From positions 1 through 36,360 of the IMG/VR virus record IMGVR_UViG_3300015360_000107: a DNA stretch of 36,360 bases; one strand, written 5' to 3'. Shown in pieces: positions 30,871 to 36,360 of the stretch. How positions within the stretch are numbered: position 1 is the stretch's first letter; each line of letters opens with the position of its first letter. The position numbers were made by a program, and so were the translations under genes. The notes below the pieces were generated by a model that was not told the origin of the DNA, made no database searches, and saw only the letters and a list, made by a program, of their open reading frames with translations. Source of the DNA: a virus.

Positions 30871-31772
30871 AGCTTTCAAAACTCGCTCCATCTCTATCAG
30901 AAAGTCTCATTGTTCTTGTGTACGCTAAACCCAAAGTGGGGAAGTCCTACTTTGCGGCGACGGCGGCGGAAACAGATCGTGTAGTCGTCATCACTGATCG
31001 GAATGGCCTTGAAACTTACGCAGGGGCAGACCTGAAAAAGAACTTTCCCTCCGTCAACTTCGGAAATGTCGATGTAGAACTTATCGACACTGACTCTTCC
31101 ATCTCTGAAGCGAATGCCTACCTGAACTTAGTCAAAATTCTCATTGATCTTTTTGAGAATCGCCTTTCTGAGTGGGATACTCTCATCATAGATGATTCCT
31201 CATTCCATCAACGGTCAGCGATGAATCTCGCGATCAAATTAAATGGGGCTGCGGGGAGATCAAATACCTACAGCTCTGCGACGAGATCCAAAGGATTCAA
31301 CATCGCTCCAGGACTTACCCAGGCTGACTACCAAATGGAAATGAGATACATTACAGATCTGTTGGTAGACATCACCTCTTCATGCCGGAGATACAAGAAA
31401 AATCTCATTGTTCTTGCTCATGAAGGGATCATCTGGGCAAAAGATCCAGCTCGCCCCAAAGATCCCGAATACATCTCCGCTATTATTCCACTTTTCACAG
31501 GCAAAAAAGATCCGCAATCAGCTTCAAAGCACTTCTCTATCGTCATGCGCCTCACCGTAGCGGGGAAGGAGGCGAGTCGAGAGGTGAAAGCTCAATGCAA
31601 GGGCGATAACATCGTAGATGCAGGTGATAGATATGGAGTTCTCAAGACCTACGAATCTAACTTAACCTGGAGGATCCTCAAAGAAAAAGTAGCAGCTCAG
31701 ATAGCATCCATCGAACCACCGACTCCCACCCCCTCACTTGAGGATGAAGATGACAGTAAAGGACCTACTTGA
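30867..31772 (+). CDS. RecA-like ATPase, Sak4-type recombinase
   Basis: A 301-residue P-loop protein. Walker A is AKPKVGKSYFA at residues 20-30; Walker B is WDTLIIDDSS at 103-112. A later strand (NLIVLAHEGIIWAKDP) resembles the sensor region. Length and C-terminal acidic tail (PPTPTPSLEDEDDSK) match Sak4-type phage annealing proteins, which act with a nuclease and single-strand binding protein. It directly follows the Cas4-like nuclease module here. Homologous recombination or replication is the probable role. Distinguishing Sak4 from other AAA/RecA phage proteins would need alignment. Confidence 0.8.
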   Translation: MKLSKLAPSLSESLIVLVYAKPKVGKSYFAATAAETDRVVVITDRNGLETYAGADLKKNFPSVNFGNVDVELIDTDSSISEANAYLNLVKILIDLFENRLSEWDTLIIDDSSFHQRSAMNLAIKLNGAAGRSNTYSSATRSKGFNIAPGLTQADYQMEMRYITDLLVDITSSCRRYKKNLIVLAHEGIIWAKDPARPKDPEYISAIIPLFTGKKDPQSASKHFSIVMRLTVAGKEASREVKAQCKGDNIVDAGDRYGVLKTYESNLTWRILKEKVAAQIASIEPPTPTPSLEDEDDSKGPT

Positions 31773-31917
31773 TTTGGTCAACGAACTTTTACGAAGTTCT
31801 GTTATTGGGCCATCTACCCTCGTTAAAATTGACAGGGGGCACTTGGAAGCGGTTCCGCTCCACAAGCTTGAACACGAGATCCAATTCACCGGACAGCCTT
31901 ATCTTAAACTCTCATAA
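31750..31917 (+). CDS. small hypothetical protein overlapping ATPase end
   Basis: ATG at 31,750 with GAGGAT 6 nt upstream gives 55 residues (MTVKDLLDLVNELLRSSVIG, then PSTLVKIDRGHLEAVPLHKL). The first part is a helix, the second strand-like. It overlaps the ATPase end by 23 nt and ends 12 nt before the next gene. A plausible small partner; no family. Confidence 0.6.
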   Translation: MTVKDLLDLVNELLRSSVIGPSTLVKIDRGHLEAVPLHKLEHEIQFTGQPYLKLS

Positions 31918-31929
31918 CACCCATCAAAA

Positions 31930-32445
31930 ATGGTCTTCAATCCTCTCGCAGCATCGTTTGACACAACCTTTTTCACCATCCCTGAAGGTACACACCGCTT
32001 CAAGATCATAGGAACAAAGCTGCGCAAGCAGAAGTGGGGAGAACATGAAGCATACCTTCTCGACATTATAACTAGAGTCGAAATGGGGAATGCAGAAACA
32101 AACGGGAAACTTGTAACGTTCGGGAACGCGGTTGCCTCCTATGATCCTGCAACCCAATCCGCACGGGAAGATGAAGAGGGGAACGCTGTCGTTGACTTCA
32201 AGCAGGTAGCTGAAATTATTCATGCTGTTTTCGGCTATGAGAATGGGAACAAGCGAGAGGATGCTCGCTTTGTTCGCGAGCGGACCGACCTCGACCTCTC
32301 TGTTGACTGGGAGAGCTTCACGCTCACAGGTTTAGGGTGGGATCAAATCAAAGAGTGCTCGTTTATCTCTGATGTTACTCACAGACAAGACAAGAAAGAT
32401 CCGAATAAATCTTACGCGAAGTTTAATAGGATTCGTTCGGTGTAG
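31930..32445 (+). CDS. probable single-strand DNA-binding-like partner of Sak4 ATPase
   Basis: A 171-residue protein with an OB-fold-like strand order: FFTIPEGTHRFKIIGTKLRK, then HEAYLLDIITRVEMGNAETN, then KLVTFGNAVASYDPATQSAR, ending SYAKFNRIRSV. Proteins of this style (DUF669-like) often follow Sak4-type ATPases in phages and are thought to bind single strands. No Shine-Dalgarno site is evident. Assignment rests mainly on position and strand pattern. Confidence 0.6.
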   Translation: MVFNPLAASFDTTFFTIPEGTHRFKIIGTKLRKQKWGEHEAYLLDIITRVEMGNAETNGKLVTFGNAVASYDPATQSAREDEEGNAVVDFKQVAEIIHAVFGYENGNKREDARFVRERTDLDLSVDWESFTLTGLGWDQIKECSFISDVTHRQDKKDPNKSYAKFNRIRSV

Positions 32446-32510
32446 TAGGACGTAGGGAATCTCTCACATAACACAACGCAAAAATCTTAATTTCGTAACG
32501 ACATCAGCGT

Positions 32511-32640
32511 TCCCTGTTATGAAACTCAATCGGCGATTGGCGCAACGGTTAAAGATTATCCGCGGCCTCCGACGTATGCCATAACGAAAATGCAAGTAGG
32601 ATAAGCAACACTATCCGAAGCACCGATTGAGCTTGAGGGA
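32511..32640 (+). ncRNA. candidate structured RNA
   Basis: No gene begins cleanly here. A 9-bp perfect closing stem joins CTCAATCGG (32,525-32,533) to CCGATTGAG (32,623-32,631), with TCCCT (32,511-32,515) and AGGGA (32,636-32,640) able to extend it. Inside, GGATA at 32,599-32,603 can pair with TATCC at 32,612-32,616, or GGATAA can pair with TTATCC at 32,556-32,561. The two pairings exclude each other. The 3' half reads GCAAGTAGG...CCGAAG. It is not a tRNA: no T-arm motif. A switch, ribozyme or regulatory leader is possible. Confidence 0.5.
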
Positions 32641-32668
32641 CCCCATTCACACCACCACAACGGAAACA

Positions 32669-32971
32669 GTGACTTTCTCGCGGCCCTATCCATCAGTTAA
32701 CACCTCTATCGAACGTATCCTACAAGATCATCTCCCTCTCGAATACAAAGGAGTTCTTGAACGCATCTCCTCCCTCACTCTGGAGTTAACAGAGTATGAA
32801 AATTACAAAACCTACCTTATCCGCATTGCGCAAGCATCGGAGATTTGCCTTACTGAAGATCGACTCGGAGGAGAAGATCCGACTCCTTCAAGTCTTCTAC
32901 CGCAAGCCGAAGATGCTAGCGGAAATGCAGCGGAGAAAGGCCGCTGGCGAGAGCAACCTAGTTCCCTCTAA
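32669..32971 (+). CDS. hypothetical protein after structured RNA
   Basis: Using GTG at 32,669 with GGAAACA ahead, this gives 100 residues: helical first half (NTSIERILQDHLPLEYKGVL, then ERISSLTLELTEYENYKTYL) and a Pro/Ser/Gly tail that may be read-out. TTG starts at 32,627 and 32,633 also lie in this frame. From 32,796 another frame encodes a basic protein that looks equally real. The true start and perhaps the true end need comparison with relatives. Confidence 0.45.
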   Translation: MTFSRPYPSVNTSIERILQDHLPLEYKGVLERISSLTLELTEYENYKTYLIRIAQASEICLTEDRLGGEDPTPSSLLPQAEDASGNAAEKGRWREQPSSL

Positions 32972-33002
32972 GATCTGCTTCCAGGTCGAGAAGATTTATT
33001 AA
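32796..33002 (+). CDS. small basic hypothetical protein overlapping the previous gene
   Basis: A 68-residue Lys/Arg-rich protein (TLSALRKHRRFALLKIDSEE, then EKIRLLQVFYRKPKMLAEMQ) in the +1 frame relative to the previous gene, with 176 nt of overlap. GGAG about 10 nt before the ATG supports a start. Its clean helix pattern and basic charge suggest nucleic-acid binding. No family recognised. Confidence 0.5.
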   Translation: MKITKPTLSALRKHRRFALLKIDSEEKIRLLQVFYRKPKMLAEMQRRKAAGESNLVPSKICFQVEKIY

Positions 33003-33024
33003 TCATTCACCCAAGAGTAAAACC

Positions 33025-33384
33025 ATGCTTATCACAGCTACGCTTGACGCTATCGTCGATATTCAAAATCATCTCGTATCCATTGAGAAGCGGCTCCGTC
33101 AGATATCAGCTCTCATCGACCCCCCCGGCCCTTATCCCATTCGCCCCGTGGGATCACTGATCGACCAAGCTATTCTTGAGGTTCCACCTGAATTTCAGGT
33201 TGGCCGCTCAGTTTTCTTCAATCATGACCCACTGAAGCGCCTAGTCCCCATCACTCTTCTAGGAAGTGCAGTCATTCAAGTTCAACTCACCCTTGAGCTT
33301 GCATCCTGGCTCAATTTCGATGGGAATTCCGATCTTCTCCTCTTCGTGTACCCCTCCGCAGTAACGCTAAGCGATGCCCCTTAA
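33025..33384 (+). CDS. hypothetical protein
   Basis: A 119-residue protein. An N-terminal amphipathic helix (TLDAIVDIQNHLVSIEKRLR) precedes Pro-rich and strand-rich parts (LKRLVPITLLGSAVIQVQLT). The hydrophobic strands could form a small barrel. It overlaps the GroES-like gene by 11 nt. Function unknown. Confidence 0.65.
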   Translation: MLITATLDAIVDIQNHLVSIEKRLRQISALIDPPGPYPIRPVGSLIDQAILEVPPEFQVGRSVFFNHDPLKRLVPITLLGSAVIQVQLTLELASWLNFDGNSDLLLFVYPSAVTLSDAP

Positions 33385-33787
33385 GCCAATAGGTACTCAA
33401 GTTCTCGTTCAACAAGTCCCAGCCTCCTTTCGATACTCCTCTTCGATCCTAGATCTCAAAGTTCCCGATCAGTACATCAAGAAATCGAATCAAGGAATTG
33501 TGAAAGCGGTTGGGGAGAGAGTTCGGGATATCAAACTAGGCTGGTATACGGGATTTGAAGACAGTCGCGGTCTAGTCATAGAGGACAAACACGGACGCTA
33601 TCAGATACTCGAAGAGTCGGACTTCGAATATCATATCGAGCTGGAGGATGAGATCATCCCTGGGATCTTCCTTCAAGCTGAAGACGGTTCCTTTTTTCCT
33701 GCTCCTTTTGAAGCTATCTTTTCTTGTATCATGGAACATCGAATCTCCCTCCCCCATCCGATCCAGTCAGTGAAGGAAATTCGATAA
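33374..33787 (+). CDS. GroES-like co-chaperonin-fold protein
   Basis: A 137-residue protein whose first 90 residues follow the GroES pattern. LKPIGTQVLVQQVP corresponds to the 'RPL-DRV-V' start. A mobile-loop-like SSSILDLKVP comes next. NQGIVKAVGERVRDIKLGWY matches 'G-V-AVG-G---VK-GD-V', and GRYQILEESDFEYHIE matches the 'SE-DILA-I' end. The last 45 residues, including EDEIIPGIFLQAEDGSFFPA, are an addition absent from bacterial GroES. It may pair with host GroEL to help fold a virion protein, as T4 gp31 does; that is an inference. It begins inside the previous gene and its stop overlaps the next start (TAATG). Confidence 0.65.
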   Translation: MPLKPIGTQVLVQQVPASFRYSSSILDLKVPDQYIKKSNQGIVKAVGERVRDIKLGWYTGFEDSRGLVIEDKHGRYQILEESDFEYHIELEDEIIPGIFLQAEDGSFFPAPFEAIFSCIMEHRISLPHPIQSVKEIR

Positions 33788-34002
33788 TGTACTTCGTAAA
33801 CTACAAGCTCACCTTCAATTACTGCGGAAGAATCCCCATCAGTAATGTTCAAGGGGTTAGAGAAGCTGAAGAGAAGCTTCGAAATCTCACACCAAGTGAA
33901 CTTCAAACTCTCTCCGACACTTCGAGTTTTACTATCTCCGCTCAAGCTGAACCTCTCTTTGATCTATCTCAGCTCATTCTTTTCGAAGATGAGTTTTCAT
34001 GA
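33787..34002 (+). CDS. small hypothetical protein
   Basis: ATG at 33,787 overlaps the preceding stop by one base. 71 residues with a strand start (MYFVNYKLTFNYCGRIPISN) and a helix (VREAEEKLRNLTPSELQTLS), ending acidic and hydrophobic. Its stop overlaps the next tiny gene (ATGA). No family recognised. Confidence 0.65.
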   Translation: MYFVNYKLTFNYCGRIPISNVQGVREAEEKLRNLTPSELQTLSDTSSFTISAQAEPLFDLSQLILFEDEFS

Positions 34003-34067
34003 TTTACATTCTCTTCGGAGTTCTCTGTAACTGGATCTTCACCTCCCTCAAGGGAACCCTCAAATGA
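33999..34067 (+). CDS. 22-residue hydrophobic peptide (possible)
   Basis: ATG overlapping the previous TGA (ATGA) opens MIYILFGVLCNWIFTSLKGT then LK: a short hydrophobic helix able to lie in a membrane. Its stop overlaps a seven-codon frame (MTSVKT) that ends 4 nt before the beta-helix gene's ATG. The chain suggests translational coupling. Could be a small membrane peptide or only a ribosome pathway. Confidence 0.35.
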   Translation: MIYILFGVLCNWIFTSLKGTLK

Positions 34068-34088
34068 CCTCAGTTAAGACGTAGAAAG

Positions 34089-35600
34089 ATGACTCTCCCC
34101 GTGATTCCTCGCAGAGAGTGGGAGCCTGAGCAGACTATCTATAACCTACTACTCCAGTATCCCACCTTTGAACTTCGAGCACTCGCCCAGATCTACCTGA
34201 ATACTGTATCCAAAGCGACACTCTGGCTAACCTTTTCAACAGAGTACAAGACCTACCTTGCTTCTATATACACGCCGAATTCTGGTCCTTCTGTCTACCT
34301 GCCATTCCTCGATCAGTACGCGAGATGTGTCCTCAATCAAACCGAGTCAATCATGGACCTTTCAGCTTTAAAAGTAGTCGTCATGAGTAACATGGTAGCG
34401 GATTTCAATCCGCTCGCTCCTCTTGGACCCTCGACTGAAAATGCTGCCATCATGATGCAGTATGTTACTGAAAGAGAGCAACAAGCTGGAGCTTTTGAAC
34501 TTCCAACACTCTACATTGCTCCTGCGGGTAATTACCGTATCGCTCCTGATATTTTCAGATTCTCCAAGCCGAAGCAATGGCTAATGGGAATGGGTCGAAA
34601 TCTCATTACAGCCTTCTACGGCGAGCCAACTACAGCAGGAAACAATCGGTTCTTTTCAGCGAACTCCGACGATAATCCCTATACGACACTCTTTGGATGT
34701 CGCTTTTTGAACTTTTCGGTTCGGGGATATAACCCCGATGTTATTGGTCCCACCGCCGCTGCGAACCGACATAAGAAAGTCGCGTTTTACTCTGTATGCA
34801 CCAGTGAACTTTACATCGACACAGATATCAATTTGTTTGAAACTGGTACTGCTATGTACGGAGCGGAGGGGGGAAGTGAAGGGCTTGACTGGCGAGGGAA
34901 GGAACTTCCTCACATCATCAACCCCACCTGGGTTACTGATATAGCAATCCATTGTCGGCTTAATCCAAAAGAGCCGCTCAATCAAATTGATTGCGATCTT
35001 ATGGACGTTGTAAATGCTTATTTCGTCGGCACCAACGGACCCAACACAGAATATCTTATACAGTTTGACGCTGGATTGAAGATCACAGGATTTAAGATGC
35101 GAGGGAACAACGTTTTCGCGCTGGGAAGGGGCTCGATTAGACTTGTCGAAACGACAGGAGGCTTTGACACTGTGGGGTTTGAGGTTGAATCCCTTCGTCA
35201 TGAGAGCGCAGTTGCTTCCACAGATCCAGGTATCCTCATTCGTAAGGGAGGTTCAGGGAAGATGTTTGATCTTCACCTCAGAAAGGTTTTACCTTCGTGG
35301 GGTGGAGCTGGCATCCATCTCGAAGGAGTCCGTTATTCTTCTATACAAGGCGGAGGTTATTACGATAATTCTACGCAATCACTTACGCGTAAAGCACTCA
35401 TTCTCGGAGCTGGTATCAGAAGTCTCAAGGTAGATGGATTTTACATCCCTTCTCTACCTACGTCGGGAGGGGTGAATCTTCTCACCCTAGGTAGTAATAC
35501 GAAAACTTTCACGACAGGAGATGCTGTACCCGGAGGGACAAACCCCGCTGGGGAGTCGAAGAACCAACTCGACTCCATCGTTATTTTCGATTCACCGTAG
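34089..35600 (+). CDS. right-handed beta-helix (tailspike-like) protein on early strand
   Basis: A 503-residue protein. The first 130 residues are helical and polar (TIYNLLLQYPTFELRALAQI, then FSTEYKTYLASIYTPN), unlike a virion anchor. From about 145 the sequence is a beta-helix: PTLYIAPAGNYRIAPDIFRF, then GCRFLNFSVRGYNPDVIG, then IKFD-like rungs such as YLIQFDAGLKITGFKMRGNN. The end reads GAGIHLEGVRYSSIQGGGYY and SLKVDGFYIPSLP. GTAGAAAG lies just before the ATG. Such folds bind or cleave carbohydrate. It is on the opposite strand from every other structural gene, so it may be a second spike, a depolymerase or a surface-altering factor. Confidence 0.75.
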   Translation: MTLPVIPRREWEPEQTIYNLLLQYPTFELRALAQIYLNTVSKATLWLTFSTEYKTYLASIYTPNSGPSVYLPFLDQYARCVLNQTESIMDLSALKVVVMSNMVADFNPLAPLGPSTENAAIMMQYVTEREQQAGAFELPTLYIAPAGNYRIAPDIFRFSKPKQWLMGMGRNLITAFYGEPTTAGNNRFFSANSDDNPYTTLFGCRFLNFSVRGYNPDVIGPTAAANRHKKVAFYSVCTSELYIDTDINLFETGTAMYGAEGGSEGLDWRGKELPHIINPTWVTDIAIHCRLNPKEPLNQIDCDLMDVVNAYFVGTNGPNTEYLIQFDAGLKITGFKMRGNNVFALGRGSIRLVETTGGFDTVGFEVESLRHESAVASTDPGILIRKGGSGKMFDLHLRKVLPSWGGAGIHLEGVRYSSIQGGGYYDNSTQSLTRKALILGAGIRSLKVDGFYIPSLPTSGGVNLLTLGSNTKTFTTGDAVPGGTNPAGESKNQLDSIVIFDSP

Positions 35601-35626
35601 TCTCACTTCATTCTATTCAACCGATC

Positions 35627-35893
35627 ATGCAAATCTTTACTATCGAACGCGGCTTCCCAATCCCCACAGGCGGGTATCGTGGTCAGCCATCACCCTATCC
35701 ATTCGCAAATCTTTCTATAGGGGATTCCTTTCTTGTCCCTTTCGATTTCAAAGTTTCTGGGAGGGCACTAACTCCTCAGCAGTTGCGCAGTAGGCTTCAC
35801 GGTGCTGCGGCTTGCGTGCGAAGACGGCATCCCGAACGCAAATTCACAATCCGCAACAGTGAAGATGGTGTTCGGTGTTGGAGAGCAGTTTAA
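35627..35893 (+). CDS. small hypothetical phage protein
   Basis: An 88-residue protein, QIFTIERGFPIPTGGYRGQP followed by YPFANLSIGDSFLVPFD, then basic LRSRLHGAAACVRRRHPERK, then FTIRNSEDGVRCWRAV. I recall this layout (F-P-I-P..., YP...L..GDSF, then basic helix and a K-F-T-x-R...R-x-W-R end) in small conserved phage proteins of unknown role. Its 3' half turns GC-rich. It begins 26 nt after the beta-helix gene. Confidence 0.65.
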   Translation: MQIFTIERGFPIPTGGYRGQPSPYPFANLSIGDSFLVPFDFKVSGRALTPQQLRSRLHGAAACVRRRHPERKFTIRNSEDGVRCWRAV

Positions 35894-36053
35894 CAGTGAG
35901 TTGAAGTAGGTGGGTAGAGACAGTGCGCCCCGCCCCGGCGAGGGCGCCTGTCGAATGCCCGCCACTTCCCCTCCCTCCTTACCCCCGTGCCAGCCCGCTC
36001 TTCCTTGCCCCCTCTCCGCCCTCTGTCGTAGTCCTCTCCCTCGTGAGGTTGTC
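35894..36053 (+). other. GC-rich intergenic stretch with hairpin
   Basis: A 160-nt gap. GCGCCC (35,925-35,930) pairs with GGGCGC (35,942-35,947); no T-run follows, so it is at most a weak terminator. The rest is a C/T-rich strand up to the start of the DUF3310-like gene. I see no coding frame worth reporting on either strand. Confidence 0.55.
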
Positions 36054-36360
36054 ATGATTCCACAGTCAAGTTATTGCCGTGTCTACCCCGGCGCCGCAGC
36101 CGTTGAAGGGTTTGGGAATGGGGGGCCGTGCGCGTGTACCCATGCCTGTCGAATAGACGGGTCGATTCTTTCGGCCGAAGGCCTCGCCGCCGAAGACAAA
36201 GCGTACGCGGCGACGGTTGCGCCAGACCCCGTTACCTACCCGCCGCACTATCGGCGGGGCAAGGTAGAATGCATTGACGCAATCGAAGCAGCCACAGGGG
36301 ATGGGTTCCTCCAGTATTGCAAAGGCAACGCGATCAAGTATCTCTGGCGCGCTGGATTGA
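36054..36360 (+). CDS. DUF3310-like protein, 3' end cut by window edge
   Basis: ATG at 36,054 with GAGG 6 nt ahead opens 102 codons continuing past the window. Residues about 66-100 match the DUF3310 pattern: PPHYRRGKVECIDAIEAA, then GDGFLQYCKGNAIKYLWRAG. This family is common in phages and has been linked to nucleotide-kinase fusions, but its activity is not established. A Cys-containing N-terminus (GPCACTHACRIDG) precedes it. The gene is markedly richer in GC than the beta-helix gene to its left. Confidence 0.75.
   Translation, partial: MIPQSSYCRVYPGAAAVEGFGNGGPCACTHACRIDGSILSAEGLAAEDKAYAATVAPDPVTYPPHYRRGKVECIDAIEAATGDGFLQYCKGNAIKYLWRAGL

Noticed and set aside
31769-32011. 80-codon rightward frame overlapping the ATPase end and next gene
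   Set aside because: The frame at 31,750-31,917 has the ribosome site and fits the gap; this one overlaps it and the following gene extensively.
32521-32640. Possible tRNA in the structured RNA stretch
   Set aside because: D-arm-like text (GGCGCAACGGTTAA) is present, but there is no T-arm motif, no 5-bp anticodon arm and no acceptor pairing of tRNA form.
34656-35201. 181-codon leftward frame
   Set aside because: Antisense shadow of the beta-helix gene; no start signal or domain.
1-36360. CRISPR array, insertion sequence or integrase
   Set aside because: No regularly spaced repeat array, transposase motif or tyrosine/serine recombinase motif was found on either strand.

Overview
The window is part of a double-stranded DNA bacteriophage genome, or a prophage or metagenomic contig of one. 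The capsid, portal, terminase, head-tail adaptor and lysis genes are packed with 1-4 nt start/stop overlaps. I see an adaptor and a nozzle-like tail protein but no tape-measure, sheath or baseplate genes, so a short-tailed (podovirus-type) virion is the best inference. The host cannot be named. Many starts carry Shine-Dalgarno sites, which fits a bacterial host. Most of the phage is near 45% GC, with islands reaching about 72% GC (16,081-16,260 counted by hand), so the host or a transfer donor may be GC-rich.

Layout. Positions 1-21,585 are one leftward late operon. In transcription order it holds: two small virion proteins and a beta-helix tailspike; a small Cys/His protein; a three-repeat virion/adhesin protein; a small basic protein; the terminase small subunit; a GC-rich gap; the terminase large subunit; an HNH protein; the portal; a small helical protein embedded in the portal-scaffold junction; the scaffold; head proteins with the HK97-type major capsid protein; the head-tail adaptor; tail or appendage proteins; a holin-like protein and an M15-peptidase endolysin; a nozzle-like protein; a GNAT-like protein; and two large low-complexity virion proteins, the last running off the left edge.

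Positions 21,586-21,988 are a divergent control region with palindromes and candidate promoters for both directions. Everything to the right is rightward. A GC-rich solitary gene (21,989-22,522) ends in a strong terminator. It is followed by an amidoligase-like gene with a multi-CxxC zinc-binding N-terminus, directly linked to a class II glutamine amidotransferase. This is the most interesting module in the window: it looks built to take ammonia from glutamine and form an amide or isopeptide bond on an unknown substrate. Several very small genes follow, one with a 17-residue internal repeat, then a tRNA-Arg(TCT).

From 27,427 a tightly overlapped early/replication operon contains unknown small proteins, a TSCPD-like protein, a ribbon-helix-helix-like protein, a Cas4/RecB-type nuclease with a probable iron-sulfur cluster, a Sak4/RecA-like ATPase and a probable partner. 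Together these look like a recombination module. Further right are a structured non-coding RNA candidate, a GroES-like protein, a beta-helix protein unexpectedly on the early strand, and a GC-rich DUF3310-like gene cut by the right edge.

No integrase, repressor, DNA polymerase, RNA polymerase or CRISPR array is visible, so lifestyle and replication type cannot be decided from this window. All family assignments come from reading motifs by eye; none was checked by database search.
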